A stretch of 64,000 bases of DNA, from contig JALRMH010000001.1 in assembly GCA_026119935.1 (NCBI GenBank), positions 1,922,001-1,986,000 on the forward strand, read 5' to 3'. The notes beneath the pieces were generated by a model. It did no database searches and was not told the origin of the DNA. It worked only from the letters and a program-made list of their open reading frames with translations. Below, one piece after another: positions 23,009 to 34,170 of this stretch; within the stretch, counting starts at the first letter, position 1; each line of letters begins with the position of its first letter. Source of the stretch: Endothia cerciana (Eukaryota; Ascomycota; Sordariomycetes; Diaporthales; Cryphonectriaceae). Both the position numbers and the translations under genes were made by a program.

Positions 23009-24243
23009 TCAGTGTGTGAAATACTGCCTTCTCTGCTGCTGTTTCTGATGCTCGGGAAACATGGTGGCATAAAACTCAGACCAGCCTCCCATTCTCACAC
23101 GGACCAGGTTATACTTCTCAGGATCCTTCGAAGCAGCCGCATAAGTAGCAGGATCGGCGCATGTCAGTGAGATCAGATTTCCGCCGACGTCACCAGCGGC
23201 ATAAGCCTTGACAAATCGTTGCCGTTCTTCCAGCGGAAATGACTCTTCGATATTCTGTGAGAATATTAAAAGGGCACGTCATCGTTTTCAAGGCAAAGGA
23301 GGAGGAACAGTAGTATCCTGCAGCTACCTCAGGGGGGTAGAGATTCTAAGTGCATCTTCCAGCGCCAGCGCAACTCTGAACATGGGATTTTTGGTCCGGA
23401 AAGACCACACAAAGGAACAACATTCCAAGAGACGTACTATATCGACGGGAGTCGCATTGGAAAGTCCATACTCGGCTGCATGACCATTGACGCTCCTCAT
23501 CGCCTGGCAGATATTGCGGAAGCGTGGGTTGGGAGGGTTCTGGTCCTGAGGAGCGGGTGCTGGCGACATATCTGAGGCGAGGAGCGTGCCACTGCGCCGT
23601 CCGTCGGCCGAGGCGCCACACGCTGCTCCGTCACCAACATAGCCCTCAAACGTCCCTATGCCAGGCGTGAACCACGAATTCAAACCCACCGGCGTCATTC
23701 TTGTAGCGTTCCTTGATTGCATCAAGCTGGGGTTTGAGTGCCGGTGAGGGCTTGTCCTTGTCTATAGCACCTACGCACAGCCTGACCAAATGGTCCATCA
23801 GCCATTCGCCAAGAGCGTTCACCTCTGCGTCACCGCTACCCCACTTGGGCAGCGCCAGAGCAGTGTCTCGCAGTTGCTGGAATTGAAGACCATGCTCGGC
23901 AGCGTCGGCAGGCCCCCTATCGGACGTAAGGTCAGCATCTGAACGCTTTGGGGATATGAGGACAAGAGGAGGTGGGCGAGATGGTTTGAGGAAGACTCAG
24001 TGGGCGTTCTCGCAGGAAGGGGCTGAACGGCCAAAAATAGACGTACAACAGCTGATCTTGGAAGGGCTCGACCATATTGAATCCCCAGTCATCCATCAGA
24101 CAGCGAACCAACTCCTGCAAGGTAGTGACTGCGGTCTCTGGGTCGTAGACCAGCTTCTTGACAGCAAACAGAGAGTCAATAGTATTTGAAACGCCCACAC
24201 ACATCGGTGCAATGATGTGATAGCGGCCACCCCCATCAGTCAA
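23009..24243 (-). pseudogene. Glycyl radical enzyme, C-terminal part (YjjI-like)
   Basis: Minus strand, three exon-like segments. Segment 1 (24047-24243) reads TDGGGRYHIIAPMCVGVSNT, IDSLFAVKKLVYDP. After an intron at 23917-24046 (GTACGT...TAG), segment 2 gives LRDTALALPKWGSGDAEV, LDAIKERYK, FEFVVH, then after a one-base shift near 23665 PGIGTFEGYVGDGAACGAS, ADGRRSGTLLASDMSP and YGLSNATPVDI. An intron at 23255-23437 joins this to NIEESFPLEERQRF, CADPATYAAA and the radical-site block NLVRVRMGGWSEFYATMFP, ending at TGA 23009. GTFE, GASADGRR and a C-terminal RVxGG/GY glycine are hallmarks of pyruvate formate-lyase-type glycyl radical enzymes, and the tail resembles the YjjI family. The N-terminal half with the catalytic Cys is missing. 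These enzymes need an anaerobic radical-SAM activase; none is seen nearby. Unexpected in an ascomycete. Confidence 0.82.
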
Positions 24244-25516
24244 GTCCCTCCCTTCCTCACCCTCTATCTACCTGAACCGACCAATGTTCCACTGGCAGCC
24301 TCTCTCCTACTCAAGCTCACCACAGCCGCCACAGGATCTTGAGACTTCTTGAATAATTCTCAGAGTTTGTCGGACATTCGAATGGGGTTCCTATTGCCGA
24401 CTTGTGGCGGACTGTCTGACGAACAGCAAGGTGTTTAGACCATCCTCTAGGTGCCAAGCCCAATAGGCTGGTCCACAGATGGTCCTATAGGTACTCAGTG
24501 GTTTGAAAGTACGGAACAGACCCATTATATTGCAGTAGGTTTCAATAGCACAGTGGTGACCTTGATAGCAAGGCTTCTCACTAGACTTTCAGACTCTTGA
24601 TCGTGTCCGGTATGGCTTTGCAGATGGGATATCGTTTCGTCTCCGTGGATCATATGCTAGAGAGCAGGACGCACTCTTCGGGAATTTGAGATTACTCGGA
24701 TTTCCAATGATGCTTGCAGTGGCATAGGCTATTTTAATGTCAGATGGTTGAGATGGCAGGGCGTGTTGTCAAAGGTGGGCCGACCAGGCTGAGGATGCAG
24801 GGATCAAGATCTAGAAAGTTATGACAGCCGTGTGTTAGTTGCCGCTAGTGGCCCACTCCTATCTCCCCCAAAGACAGACCAGGTTGAATGTCTTATCCCT
24901 TTTATCTCATTCACTTTGACCGCTCCAATCCTCTTTTGCAATTTGGTTGAGCTTGCAGAGCTCCAAACCTCACATCCAGTGGTCGTGTCATCATTGTCGA
25001 CACCCCCAACACCAACAACACATTCCAGAATGAAAGCTGGCATCATCAGTGTTCGTTCTATATGGTGCGCGTGAAGGACCCCACGAGGTGATATTGCTCA
25101 GCCTGGAGTTTAGTAACACAAATTGAGGATTACCTGACCTGTTATGCAGCTGGAGACCTCTGCTCTTTTTCACACTAGCAACTTCTCTTTCCTGAAACTC
25201 CCTCAAGCTCCACAACATGATCTACCAGCCTTAAATTGTCTCTAGTGACAGGCTTGAGCAGGGAATTGTGTCGACAGCGAGCAATCTGGCTGAATGAACA
25301 ACTCTGGGTCAAAGATAGTACTTGGAAATTGAGTTAGGTAGAGGGCACACTTGATACTGCACGACTTTAGTCAATATAATCGAATACAAACATTCACAAT
25401 ATCTTTAGTGGGAAACAACTCGATATACTGTGGCCATCTTTCCATAGGCGCTATGCCCTGGACTCTCGGTCGCCCAATAAAGGGAAAATAGAAAACAAAA
25501 ACAAATAACAAGTATC
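24244..25516. other. Stretch lacking the expected N-terminal half of the glycyl radical enzyme
   Basis: The upstream half of the glycyl radical enzyme should be here on the minus strand, but I could not recognise its catalytic-Cys region. Short open fragments near 24300-24420 are interrupted by stops. No radical-SAM CxxxCxxC motif was found in the fragments I read. Confidence 0.5.
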
Positions 25517-27269
25517 TTAGTTGTCTCCGAGCCACGACGAAAGAACACTCACCAGTGAGTTCTCATTCCTTCGTGTTTCGCTTTTTTCCAGGGCAATCCA
25601 AGCCACCCTCAAATCAGGGCGAATGAGCAGTGCCTGGACACCCTGCCATCTGTCACCGACTGGCTCGACGTCCTTCTCGAGTACCTTGATATACGGACTG
25701 TAAGGCGTTGACAAGATGCTCGCCACAAGTTCCTGTTTTTCACCAGCTGTCGAGTTTGATCCTTTCAGGAACGCGAGAACAAATATATTCTGCCTCGCCG
25801 CCACGAGCAGGTCATACTCATTCAAGTCTGCGACGTGCGTCAACCGAGTTCCCACCAACCGGTGTCCAGTCTGTGTGCTATCCGGGTCCAGCTGGTACGG
25901 CCCCGTCGGATCATCAAACCCCGTGACACGCCGTGCCCAAATTTTGTTGAATGCGGGTTGCTCAAGCGCTTCTGCGATGAACTCTGGCACGGCCTGCTCC
26001 TCCTCAGTGGTTGCAAAGAACACGACCATCTGGACCTCCACATTTTTCATCACGGCTTGAACAGCCGGCCTGCGCTCCCGTGTGTAGCTGTCCAGGACGC
26101 GATCAACCACGTCTCGGTTCAAGAGGGTGTCGGTCACGACCATCGCAAGCTTCCACGCCAGGTTCGTCGCGTCAAGGAGGCCAGTGTTCATCCCCTGTCC
26201 GCCGGCAGGAAACAGCTGATGCGCCGCGTCTCCAGCTAGGAACACCCGGCCGGAGCGGTACGTGGCAGCATGAGACATGCCGTTTCCAGTCACGGATGCC
26301 CACTGTATGTCTTGAAGTCCATAGTCTGTACCAAAAGTCCTGTTTGCCCAGTTCAGAACAAAGTCCTTGTCCGGCGGGCTCGGTCTCTGGCCGGCAGCTG
26401 CCTCCGTAGACGGGATGAGACCTATGAACCGGACCCTGCCCGAGCCGATCGTGTACATGACCACCTTCTCCCCCTTGGCTACGGCGGTGCGCAGTGGCGG
26501 CGTGTCGTCCTGTACGGTGCAGTCCGCGAGCCAGCCGTAGCGGGTAGACTTTCTTCCCTGCCAAGGGATCTGGGCTGCTTCGCGGACGCGGCTGCGCGTA
26601 CCATCACAGCCCACCAGCCACGATGTCTCTACCGTCTCCACACCGCCGTCCTGCCTCTCGAAGGCCGCAGACACCGCATCTGCTCTCTGCTCCAGGCTCA
26701 CAAAGTTCCGGCCCCACATGAACGGAATACCGAGCTCCTCACACCGCTGCAGCAATATCTCCTCCGTCTTTGCCTGCGGGAATGAGTAGTTGAAGGGGTA
26801 CTTCGTCCCCAACACATCATAATTGAGGTCCAAAAGTCGCCGTCCCCCGCCGAAGTGGGCATGAGGGACGGGAACTCCGCCCGCCAGGAATCGTTCCGCA
26901 ATACCGAGCGTGCGGAAGACCTCGAAAGAGCTGGCATTGAAGTTCTAAATAACAACGAGCGTTAGTATTTACTTCTCTGCAAGGTTTCCCCCCATATCTG
27001 TGAAGACACGGACGCAGCTCCGGAGGTGGGACGTAGATTTCTCCGATACAGTCTCACGACTTTGGAAAAGTGACCGTTTGTCAGGATGGAGGGAGTCAAG
27101 CCACGGATGGACCTACCAGGGCTTTAGACCAGTTGTTCTTGAGGTCGCGCGAGGGCCGCTCTTCTGCGATGAGGATCGCGCTGGCCGGAACACCGGCCTG
27201 GTGGAGAGCCAGCGCAGTGGTGAGGCCCACGGGACCGGCGCCGATAATGAGGATTTGAGGCGAAACCAT
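25517..27269 (-). CDS. Class A FAD-dependent aromatic monooxygenase (phenol/polyketide hydroxylase type)
   Basis: Two exons, 27117-27269 and 25517-26944, with an intron at 26945-27116 (GTAGGT...TTTAG) joining WSKAL to NFNASSFEVFRTLG. The product is 526 residues. Exon 1 holds the FAD-binding motif ILIIGAGPVGLTTALAL. The middle has the NAD(P)H/FAD DG motif GCDGTRSRVREAA and the GD motif GRVFLAGDAAHQLFPAGGQG. The C-terminal 150 residues correspond to the reduced thioredoxin-like domain common in this subgroup (NIFVLAFLKG, QALLIRPDLRVAW). Such enzymes hydroxylate phenols or polyketide rings with NAD(P)H and O2. No polyketide synthase or ring-cleavage gene is adjacent, so substrate is unknown. Start ATG 27269 is directly before the dinucleotide fold, as usual. 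Confidence 0.93.
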
Positions 27270-29449
27270 TGCCACGTCTGATCAGAGGTGGATGGCGTGA
27301 TGGCTCTCGAAGACTGCACACTGCTAGCGAGTCCCAGACACCTCGAGCGGCGTTCAATCTCTTCTTTCTTTCGTCCTGAATGGAGTCTCGTCGCACGTGG
27401 TTCCTCACTTAAGTACTTTGCAGTCATTGGGTGGGGCCCACCGCGGTTCAAACATCCGGCCGAAGCCCCGACATGGCGTTGGAATCCGGTGCAATGACCT
27501 CAGTAATCCGCGTTTCGCACAGGGGGCACAAGAATCTTACGATCTTCTTTAGTCGATATGCACGAAGGCTTTCATTGGTACCATTCCCTCTCCTTGCTGC
27601 ATGTTGTCAGCGGTGCTTTTGTGCTCTGCTTCTTCTTGCTCACTGACATTAATGGATGTCGATGCTCACTTCAAGATTCATCTACCAGATTTGGGAGCGG
27701 AGGTGAAATGCAACTTCCCGGCTATTTACTTCATTTAAGTCCGGAACTGAACTGGGGTCTCACAACCTTGTCATCTCATGCTGCATGATCTACCAGGCTG
27801 GCCTTTCCCTAAACATCGATCACTCGCCCAGCGATCGACTCGGCCTGAAGCTTTGTAGAAGGGATGCAGACGTGCCTACTATAGAAACAGCCGTCACTAG
27901 AGAGCTAGTCCTTGAGCCTCGTGGTTGCTCAAGCAATACAGTTCGTAGCAATGTCCACTGGCAGACCACGAGACTAAGCACCGCCTAGATACAGACGAAG
28001 CGCTTAGCTCATTTGACGACACCATGGCTATGGAGACATTCTCCTTATTAGATGATGAGAAGCAGTTCAGCATGCGGACCGATCTCACCTTTCCTGAGAT
28101 ATATAACACGAGGCTTCTCAGGGTAGATCTCGGGCCACGATCGCGGACAGATCCCTTTCAACGCTGGATTCATAACCTGCGAGGCTTTTAGGTACTGGAA
28201 GCTGTCGAGGTCTCAACGCAGCGTGGAAGGAGTCGGGTCTCTTAGTAGGGGCCACCGCTGGTCATACCAGAACACGGCGCTCGTGGCTACGCTCCTAGGC
28301 CGTGTGACCTCCGCCGTGATGACAGACATCTTCCTCATGGTTCCTCTTGCAGTTTTGTCGGCCAAGTTACCTAGAAAGGCTCAGCTGATCATCGTGTCAG
28401 TCTGCATTCCGGTTTTTCTCATTTCTCGTAGTCATCATGTTGAGAGTCTCAAATTTGGAGATGATGGCGCTGTCTGCTGCTTATGCAGCTGTGCTTTCGG
28501 GTGGGGGTTTTTTTCGTTTTTTGTTTTTTTCCCGAATGGTCCGGGGACTTAGATTTAGGCTAGGACCATAGTTCCACTCCCAAGGTTGGATCTGATAACC
28601 ATAGCTTTCACCCATATTTAAAGAATTCTACCGTTATGAAACGTATGTTTAGAAAAGCCTCTATTGCAAAAACTATAGAAAAATCAGTGTGCCGATCAGA
28701 CTTTGATTCATGTGTAAGACATGGACAGCGTCTTTCAGATGATGTTTAACAAGGTCATGGGTACACGGCCAAGGCTTTTAAACAACGATGTCCGGCTTTG
28801 TAAAAGTCGCCAAGGAAGAGGAAAAAAAAAAAAAAAAGAAAAGATCGTTTGTTGAATGGGATGGAAGACGGCGGATACCATCATGCCGCATACCCCGTTG
28901 TATTCTCAAGTACCAACGTGCACACTTGGGTTTTCAAGACAGCGTTAAACAGCCCCTCTTTTCCCATGTGGCTAGATAGGTTACGAATTTAGACTTCTAC
29001 AAGGCCGCCGGGGGTACTATCAACGATGGTTTTGCCTCGGTGGCATCTAGACCATCTACGTCTACGTGCATACCTAGGTAACTTTTGATTGCCCAATGAT
29101 CACCACAAGCCCATGATCTGCAGATTCATCCCTAGAGCAAGAATCATTCGAATCCTTGATCCACTAGGGTCCCAGTCCGTCGGGACCAATGTATAGGAAG
29201 GAACGCAACCAAGCCTGCGTGAACTAGCCAACATAGTCCTGCGTGTGAAGAGATCTCGCAATCTCTTGCCGTTTGCAAGATGAAGGTGGGTCGACGGCAA
29301 GGACTAAGACACATATAGACGCGTCTAAGAGATCCAATGAGGAGACAAAATTCCTGAATCCTGATGCTGAGTCAGAGTGACAGAGAGAAAGGACCCTCCC
29401 CCTGGGTGAGATCTTCAGTCTTCAGGATATAGTAGTTAGCCCCCAAGTC
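27270..29449. other. Mostly non-coding; one weak membrane-like ORF remnant
   Basis: No intact gene. On the plus strand a frame from ATG 28024 (MAMETFSLLDDEKQ) runs to a stop near 28190, and a second frame at 28223-28552 contains two hydrophobic segments (AVMTDIFLMVPLAVLSAKL, LIIVSVCIPVFLI). Together they could be the remnant of a fungal membrane protein, but I cannot name the family. A-rich and T-rich tracts occur at 28506-28530 and 28820-28840. Confidence 0.35.
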
Positions 29450-30170
29450 TCATACCGTCATTTCCCTTCCCTCTAAAGACTGCGCCTTCATGTTCTCCTT
29501 CTCTACTCTACTTTGCAGCACCTCAAAGACAACACTGCCATCATCTTGAACACCATCCCTCGTACTCAGCTCATAAATCCCCTTCGCCCGCGAAAACCTC
29601 GCCCTCACCCGCTCGTTCAACCCCACGAACACTACTTCAGCCTCCTCGCCCGCCCAATCCTGAACCGCCGCACGAATGTCCGCGAGGAACTGAAGACCAG
29701 TGGTATCAACTTGCGACACGCGCGCCATCTCAACGACCACAAGCCGCAGCCTCGGCAGCCGGGCCTCGTCCGCGCCGGCGGCCCGCCGCAGCGAGCGCAC
29801 ATACTTGCGGCGGGTGTCATTCCAGAGCCGATCGGAGTTGCGAGCTGAGCTGAATAAGACCTCCTCGTTGGACGCCGACGTGCGTGTGTAGATGGTCTCA
29901 CATATTGTGCGGCGGATACGCGCCGCGTTGGGGATCAGCACGGGGCTCTCGAGGACGAAAACCAGTGCGTCGTCGGGCAAGGGGTGCTGTTCTTCACCCT
30001 TGGAGGCTCGTGAAGCCTGGCGCGAGAACAATAGTCTGTCTGCGTTGTGCTGTGTGACGAGCGTCACCGGTGCAAAGGCGAGTTGGAGCAGCACGTAGAC
30101 AATGCTGAAACCAACGGCGCAAGCAATGCCAATTTCCACGGACACCCAGAGCGTGACCCTCGCAAACTGT
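29450..30170 (-). pseudogene. Truncated SulP anion transporter with STAS domain
   Basis: Only the C-terminal third is present. It starts near 30170 with the last membrane segment (ARVTLWVSVEIGIACAVGF, SIVYVLLQLAF), then a STAS domain: DDALVFVLESPVLIPNAARI, RLRLVVVEMARVSQVDTTGL, QFLADIRAAV, EVVFVGLNERVR. The order and the D.TGLQ.L.D block are those of SulP sulfate/anion transporters, in which STAS lies on the cytosolic side after the membrane domain. The ten or so upstream transmembrane segments are absent; the open frame continues to 30547 through AT-rich sequence that encodes nothing recognisable. The cut coincides with the border of AT-rich DNA and a possible LTR. No suitable start codon remains, so I call it a 5'-truncated pseudogene. 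Confidence 0.78.
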
Positions 30171-30524
30171 TGCCAACTGCATAATTTACGCTGATGCTGT
30201 TGTGGTTGAGGGAAAGAAATAGTATAATTAATGCGCCTTCTGTAGAAGATGCGATGTTTAACAACCAAGCTACATATACGCTGTTTCCGATTCAGCTTCG
30301 ACCACACTTTATGCCTGCCACGAGGTTGAGCTATATGCCTAGAATATGCCAATATCTCATATATTTCTCTATGCATCTCACGCATTTTGCAACGCATCAC
30401 AGACGCAAGGAACACGAGGTATCGTGTACATATGTCCAGCATATGCTCAACATAGGCTCGTTTATTACCCCATACTTTGATTCTGTTGCCTAGCCAACCT
30501 GCAGCAAAACCCACTCTTCTGTAC

Positions 30525-30930
30525 CAACATGAACTTTTTTGTACCAACCGCGAGCGTTATCATACCGACCATGAGCTAAAACACCCCGTAGGGTGGCAGG
30601 GTGTGAGTGGTTTGTTCTTGATGACCACCCCCCCCTCATATTTTTCTCTATAAAAAGGTCGACCCTCGAGGCCGAACCCTAGACTTAGACAGACAGAATA
30701 CAAGCATACCGTTCTTTTCGCCTTCTCTTGGTCAGGAGCAACGTATTGTCGTTTTTGCCCTCGGGTCTCTCTCGCCCTTAAACAGCCAGCACTTCAACTC
30801 CGCTTCCTTGCCACAGGGCAAGAATCAGCTTCTGTACAACCAGAGACACACCTTCTATCAGCAGACCTGTTTCCCATCATTGTTTCCATCGTGATCCTGC
30901 CTGGCTAGGTTGTAAGCAGCTCTAACATTT
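30525..30930 (+). mobile_element. Possible solo LTR or retroelement fragment
   Basis: The block begins with TGTACCAAC, has a good TATA box (CTATAAAAAGG at 30648-30658) followed by a CT-rich leader-like stretch without open frame, and is flanked on both sides by AT-rich DNA. This architecture (TG start, TATA, R-like region) is that of an LTR. I found no second copy, no clear target-site duplication and no matching CA end, so the call is tentative. It could equally be an ordinary promoter left from a lost gene. Confidence 0.25.
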
Positions 30931-31213
30931 ATAGCTAGAGAAGTATTACTGCTTATATATAGTATTTCCTAATATACTTTATATATTTAGGGTAATTCAA
31001 TCTTACTCTTTTTATTTCTATATAATGAACCAGAGCTGGGATGCCTGTAGCCACACGACGACACCAATCAAAGGTAGCAGAAAGCTCTGACAACCCTAGC
31101 GTGCTCAGTGACTGCCCGGTCAGCACCATGCACTGTAGCTGAGCGCGCATGAACCACCCGAAAAGACGTATGATAAACAAGTCGTGCCATGCCGTCTCAC
31201 AGCTAGTGTCAAA

Positions 31214-31232
31214 ACACACACACACACACACC
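31214..31232. repeat. (CA)n microsatellite
   Basis: About nine CA dinucleotides in a row, upstream of the 2EXR gene. Confidence 0.9.
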
Positions 31233-31291
31233 CGACACCATTGGCTTTGTGATAAGCCACGAACAAACACAACCCAATCTCCAGGTCTCCA

Positions 31292-32283
31292 TTGCTCGCA
31301 ACTCACGGGGCCCGTCAACTTATATCCTACTCCGAACGGAATCTATCTGACACGTCGGCGACCACATTCACGCAGTTCCCAGACCTCGCCCTCGAATTGA
31401 GGACCATAATTTGGGTGCATGCTATCATCGCCGAAGTCCAGGATAATATCACGGACCGTCTCCCGCGCTGGTTCTGCAACAAGTGAGCCGAGCGCCGGCG
31501 ACAGGCCTTCGTCGGCCATGACAACTTGACGCCCAGGAAGACCAGGCTGCCCCTCAAAGTACGGATCCGAGATCCCTACGGCGGGCGCAAGATGCGCCTA
31601 GAAGAGGACGACTTCGAGAGCCTCGTCGACTGTCTCTCCCTCCCAGCCGTCTGCCGTGAGGCACGCGCCCACGCCGCCAAGTTCTGTCAGGTTCTGGCGC
31701 CGCACATGCGGTTCGAGTACGACAGGAGAGAGCTGTGGTCGCTTGAGGCTCCCACAGATTGTGCCGAGCCGGTTCTTCTGCGGGACGTGTACTGCATCCC
31801 TAGGACGGAGACGCTTGAGCATGTCTTCGCGCAGCCGACGACGCTGACTGTGTATGGGGACAGGGGACGGTTCAAATCGCCGGAACATCTTGTTAGCATA
31901 ATTAGCTACTTCTTCAGCAATAGGATCAAGCGATTGATTCTCGAGTCTTGGATTAATGAGATTGATCCTCCAGAACGACCGTATTGGACTACTCTTATTG
32001 AAACGCACGTAAATATGTGAGTGACCGATTCCGCAATTCTAGAGATGCATTATTATAGCCCCTTATACATTTTTACAATAGTGAGCCTATGTTCAACAAT
32101 AATTCTCAAGAAAACCCCTCTACTATTTATATAACGCAGGACAGGAAACTGTACGTGGTAGAGAAGACGTGGAAGGACAAATGGCGAATGATAAGGATCG
32201 TATCTAGGCATCTCGTTAAGTTCTACGAAAAATTCTCGACGCTTCTTCTGAAAGATTACCGCATCTCAAACACGTGGACTTAA
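31292..32283 (+). CDS. 2EXR-domain protein (5' end uncertain)
   Basis: Frame opens with FTQFPDLALELRTIIWVHA, the start motif (F..FP.LP.ELR..IW) of fungal 2EXR proteins. An intron at 31483-31536 (GTGAGC...CCAG, 54 bp) removes an in-frame stop and joins CN-K to KTRLPLKVRI. The second exon has LSLPAVCREARAHAAKFCQ, the usual 'CRESR' helix of this family. A second intron at 32017-32081 (GTGAGT...ATAG) bypasses another stop and leads to EPMFNNNSQENPS and a TAA at 32283. All phases agree, so the gene may be functional even though its surroundings are decayed. No ATG lies in frame in exon 1; a donor after ATG 31149 with an acceptor at 31284 would be in frame but has a weak donor. 2EXR proteins have no known biochemical role. 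Confidence 0.68.
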
Positions 32284-32479
32284 ACATCGAAATCCAAGGG
32301 TATAAGCAGGAGTGGTTATATATTAAGTCAACTTATGACAATGGTATAATTACTTCAAGGGTTTAATTCTAGATGAGGTTGAATCAGTTCGCATGCTGGC
32401 CTGCTTCTTATCGTTCAATATAAAGCACGTCTCCATGGCTATAATAGCATTGAAGGCGATCAAACCTTGAGAACCAATG
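32284..32479. other. Short spacer, possibly 5' debris of the aldo-keto reductase fossil
   Basis: No recognisable residues; listed because it separates a gene and a fossil. Confidence 0.4.
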
Positions 32480-32902
32480 ATATCGACGGCATGAAGGAGT
32501 ATGCTACCGTTTTGGCCTCCTCATGTCAATCAGATCCGGGTAAATCCGTTGGCCCCCTCCAACGCCTTTTCAATGGCGTTCATCAACTGACTGCATCTTC
32601 GTTTCAAGTTGAATCCTTGGGCCCAGAAAAAAGAGGTGGTCAAGTATTGTGAGGAGAAGGGTACTGTCCTTCAGGCTTACAGTCCCTTGGCAGATGGGCA
32701 GAAGCTCAACGATCTGACCGTCGGCGAAATTGCGAAGAAGTACAACAAATGCTCGGCCTAGGTGCTAATCCGATATTGCCTCCAAAAGGGGTGGGTGCCA
32801 CTGCCAAAGAGCGTGCACAAAGAGAGGATCATCGAGAATATCCAACTCTATGATTTTGAGATCAGCTCACCATCCTTGATGGCTTGGATGGCAAGTGAAT
32901 GA
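32480..32902 (+). pseudogene. Aldo-keto reductase fossil
   Basis: The 3' part is unmistakable: NPWAQKKEVVKYCEEKGT, VLQAYSPLADGQKLNDLT, IAKKYNKCSA, then a TAG at 32759-32761, followed in the same frame by VLIRYCLQKGWVPLPKSVHK and ERIIENIQLYDFEIS. These are the C-terminal helices and the NADPH-binding PKS motif of aldo-keto reductases. The TAG sits where the family has Gln (sAQVLIRY), a CAG-to-TAG change. Upstream the frame is broken and only weak traces remain (GMKEYATVL, then GKSVGPLQ). The first half, including the catalytic Tyr and Lys, is not recognisable. The protein would be an inactive fragment. Confidence 0.85.
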
Positions 32903-33180
32903 GGGAACTAGTCGATACGAAAGATTGGATTCGCTGTTCAAGGCGTTTACCTAGATATGAAAATCACAGCTGGCATAAATATGGTCTATAGTCACTTTTG
33001 CCTCGAGCTTTAGTGTCCCTTGTAAACAGCAGGCACCTCATTTTGTTCAGTCGTTAAAACAAAACAAAAATTAAAAAATTGAGGCCATCTTGAAATCCAG
33101 GAGCTTGGTTGTGACCAGCCTGCGACCCTATTGGATGTTTATTTCTGGTGGCTATTAGCGTGATGTCACTATGAGCTGGA
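32903..33180. other. Spacer between two fossils
   Basis: Nothing recognisable. Confidence 0.4.
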
Positions 33181-34170
33181 CTACCTCGAGGTCAACCGTA
33201 TATTCACAGGCAGCCCAGAGCACTATGACATGACGCCCGGAAAAGGGTGCTTCGACAAGCTGCACGAAAATCGGCAATATTACATGGCAAATCTGGTCCA
33301 AAATGTTTACAATTCAATCCCAAGCAATGCAAGTGATGGGTAATGGCCTTATAATCAGGGTGCGGAAATGAACGTGTACATTCACAATGGATACGATGAC
33401 AATTTCTGTCAGATTGGAATGGCCTGGTCTGTTCTTCTGGCCTAACTTTCTGCCCTTGGTTTCTCAATCCCAAGCATCCTGGAAGAAGAAAATCAGCAAT
33501 CACCACCAGATGCTGGACTTCGATGGTCTCTGGTTGGACGTGAATGACGCTATATCTTTTCGCAGCTGGCCGCATTGGCAGCTTCGTTCTGCAGAACCCA
33601 ATTCGTGTTTCATTCGTGCTTCCCGGTGATCCGGACGCAGACATTGCTGTCGATTACAAATACCCAGAGGGCTTCGAAGCGACGAACGCAAGTGAGGCGG
33701 CTTCTGCCAGCGCTTCAATGGCATTACAGTCATCAAGGTTCCCAACTCCGGCGTCAACGACAACACTGGTACTGGGCCGCACGTTGCCGACGCTTGGTGT
33801 GCGCAACCTCACGTTCTCTCCCTACGCAATCAACAACTTCCTCCTGGGCCACTCATTTGTGAAGCAAATTATTTCGCCAGATGCCACGAACAACGACGGG
33901 CCTTACAACTCCACATAGTACGAGCTACATGATCTCGACGGCGACCTCAGCGCCAATGCGACCTAACATGTCCATTTCGAGACATATCCCAACAAGAGGC
34001 CTTTCTTCATCGCGCGGAGCACGTTTGCTTGTAGTGGCACCTTCACAGGCCACTAGGGAGGAGATGCGCACTACATGTAGGGCAACAGGTACTTTAGTAT
34101 CCAGCAAGCGCTGCGGTCCTCCATTGTCGGCATACCATACTTTGAAGGCGAGAGGTGTGGCTGGCTTTAA
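33181..34170 (+). pseudogene. GH31 alpha-glucosidase fossil
   Basis: Blocks in family order, spread over several frames: EVNRIFTGSPEHYDMTPG, FDKLHENRQYYM, NASDG-stop-WPYNQGAEMNVY, then FDGLWLDVNDAISF with the nucleophile Asp codon at 33537-33539. Next come GDPDADIAVDYKYPEGFEAT, NASEAASAS and SFVKQIISPDATNNDG. Finally YELHDLDGDLSANAT, RPFFIARSTFACSGTFTGH and YFSIQQALRSSIVGIPYFEG. Stops in the last part lie at 33916 (TAG), 33964 (TAA), 34054 (TAG) and 34078 (TAG); at each place the family has Gln or Trp. The fragment covers only the middle of the catalytic domain. GH31 alpha-glucosidases of fungi are secreted and release glucose from maltose and starch oligomers. This copy cannot make an enzyme. 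Confidence 0.88.

Larger units (their letters stand above)
30171..31291. other. AT-rich stretch replacing the transporter's 5' part
   Basis: Composition is clearly AT-richer than neighbouring genes at 30190-30500 and 30930-31030. No gene is recognisable. The middle holds the possible LTR listed separately. Confidence 0.5.

Noticed and set aside
29450..30547. 365-residue frame as an intact transporter
   Set aside because: Only residues from about 128 onward match SulP/STAS; the first third is translated AT-rich DNA.
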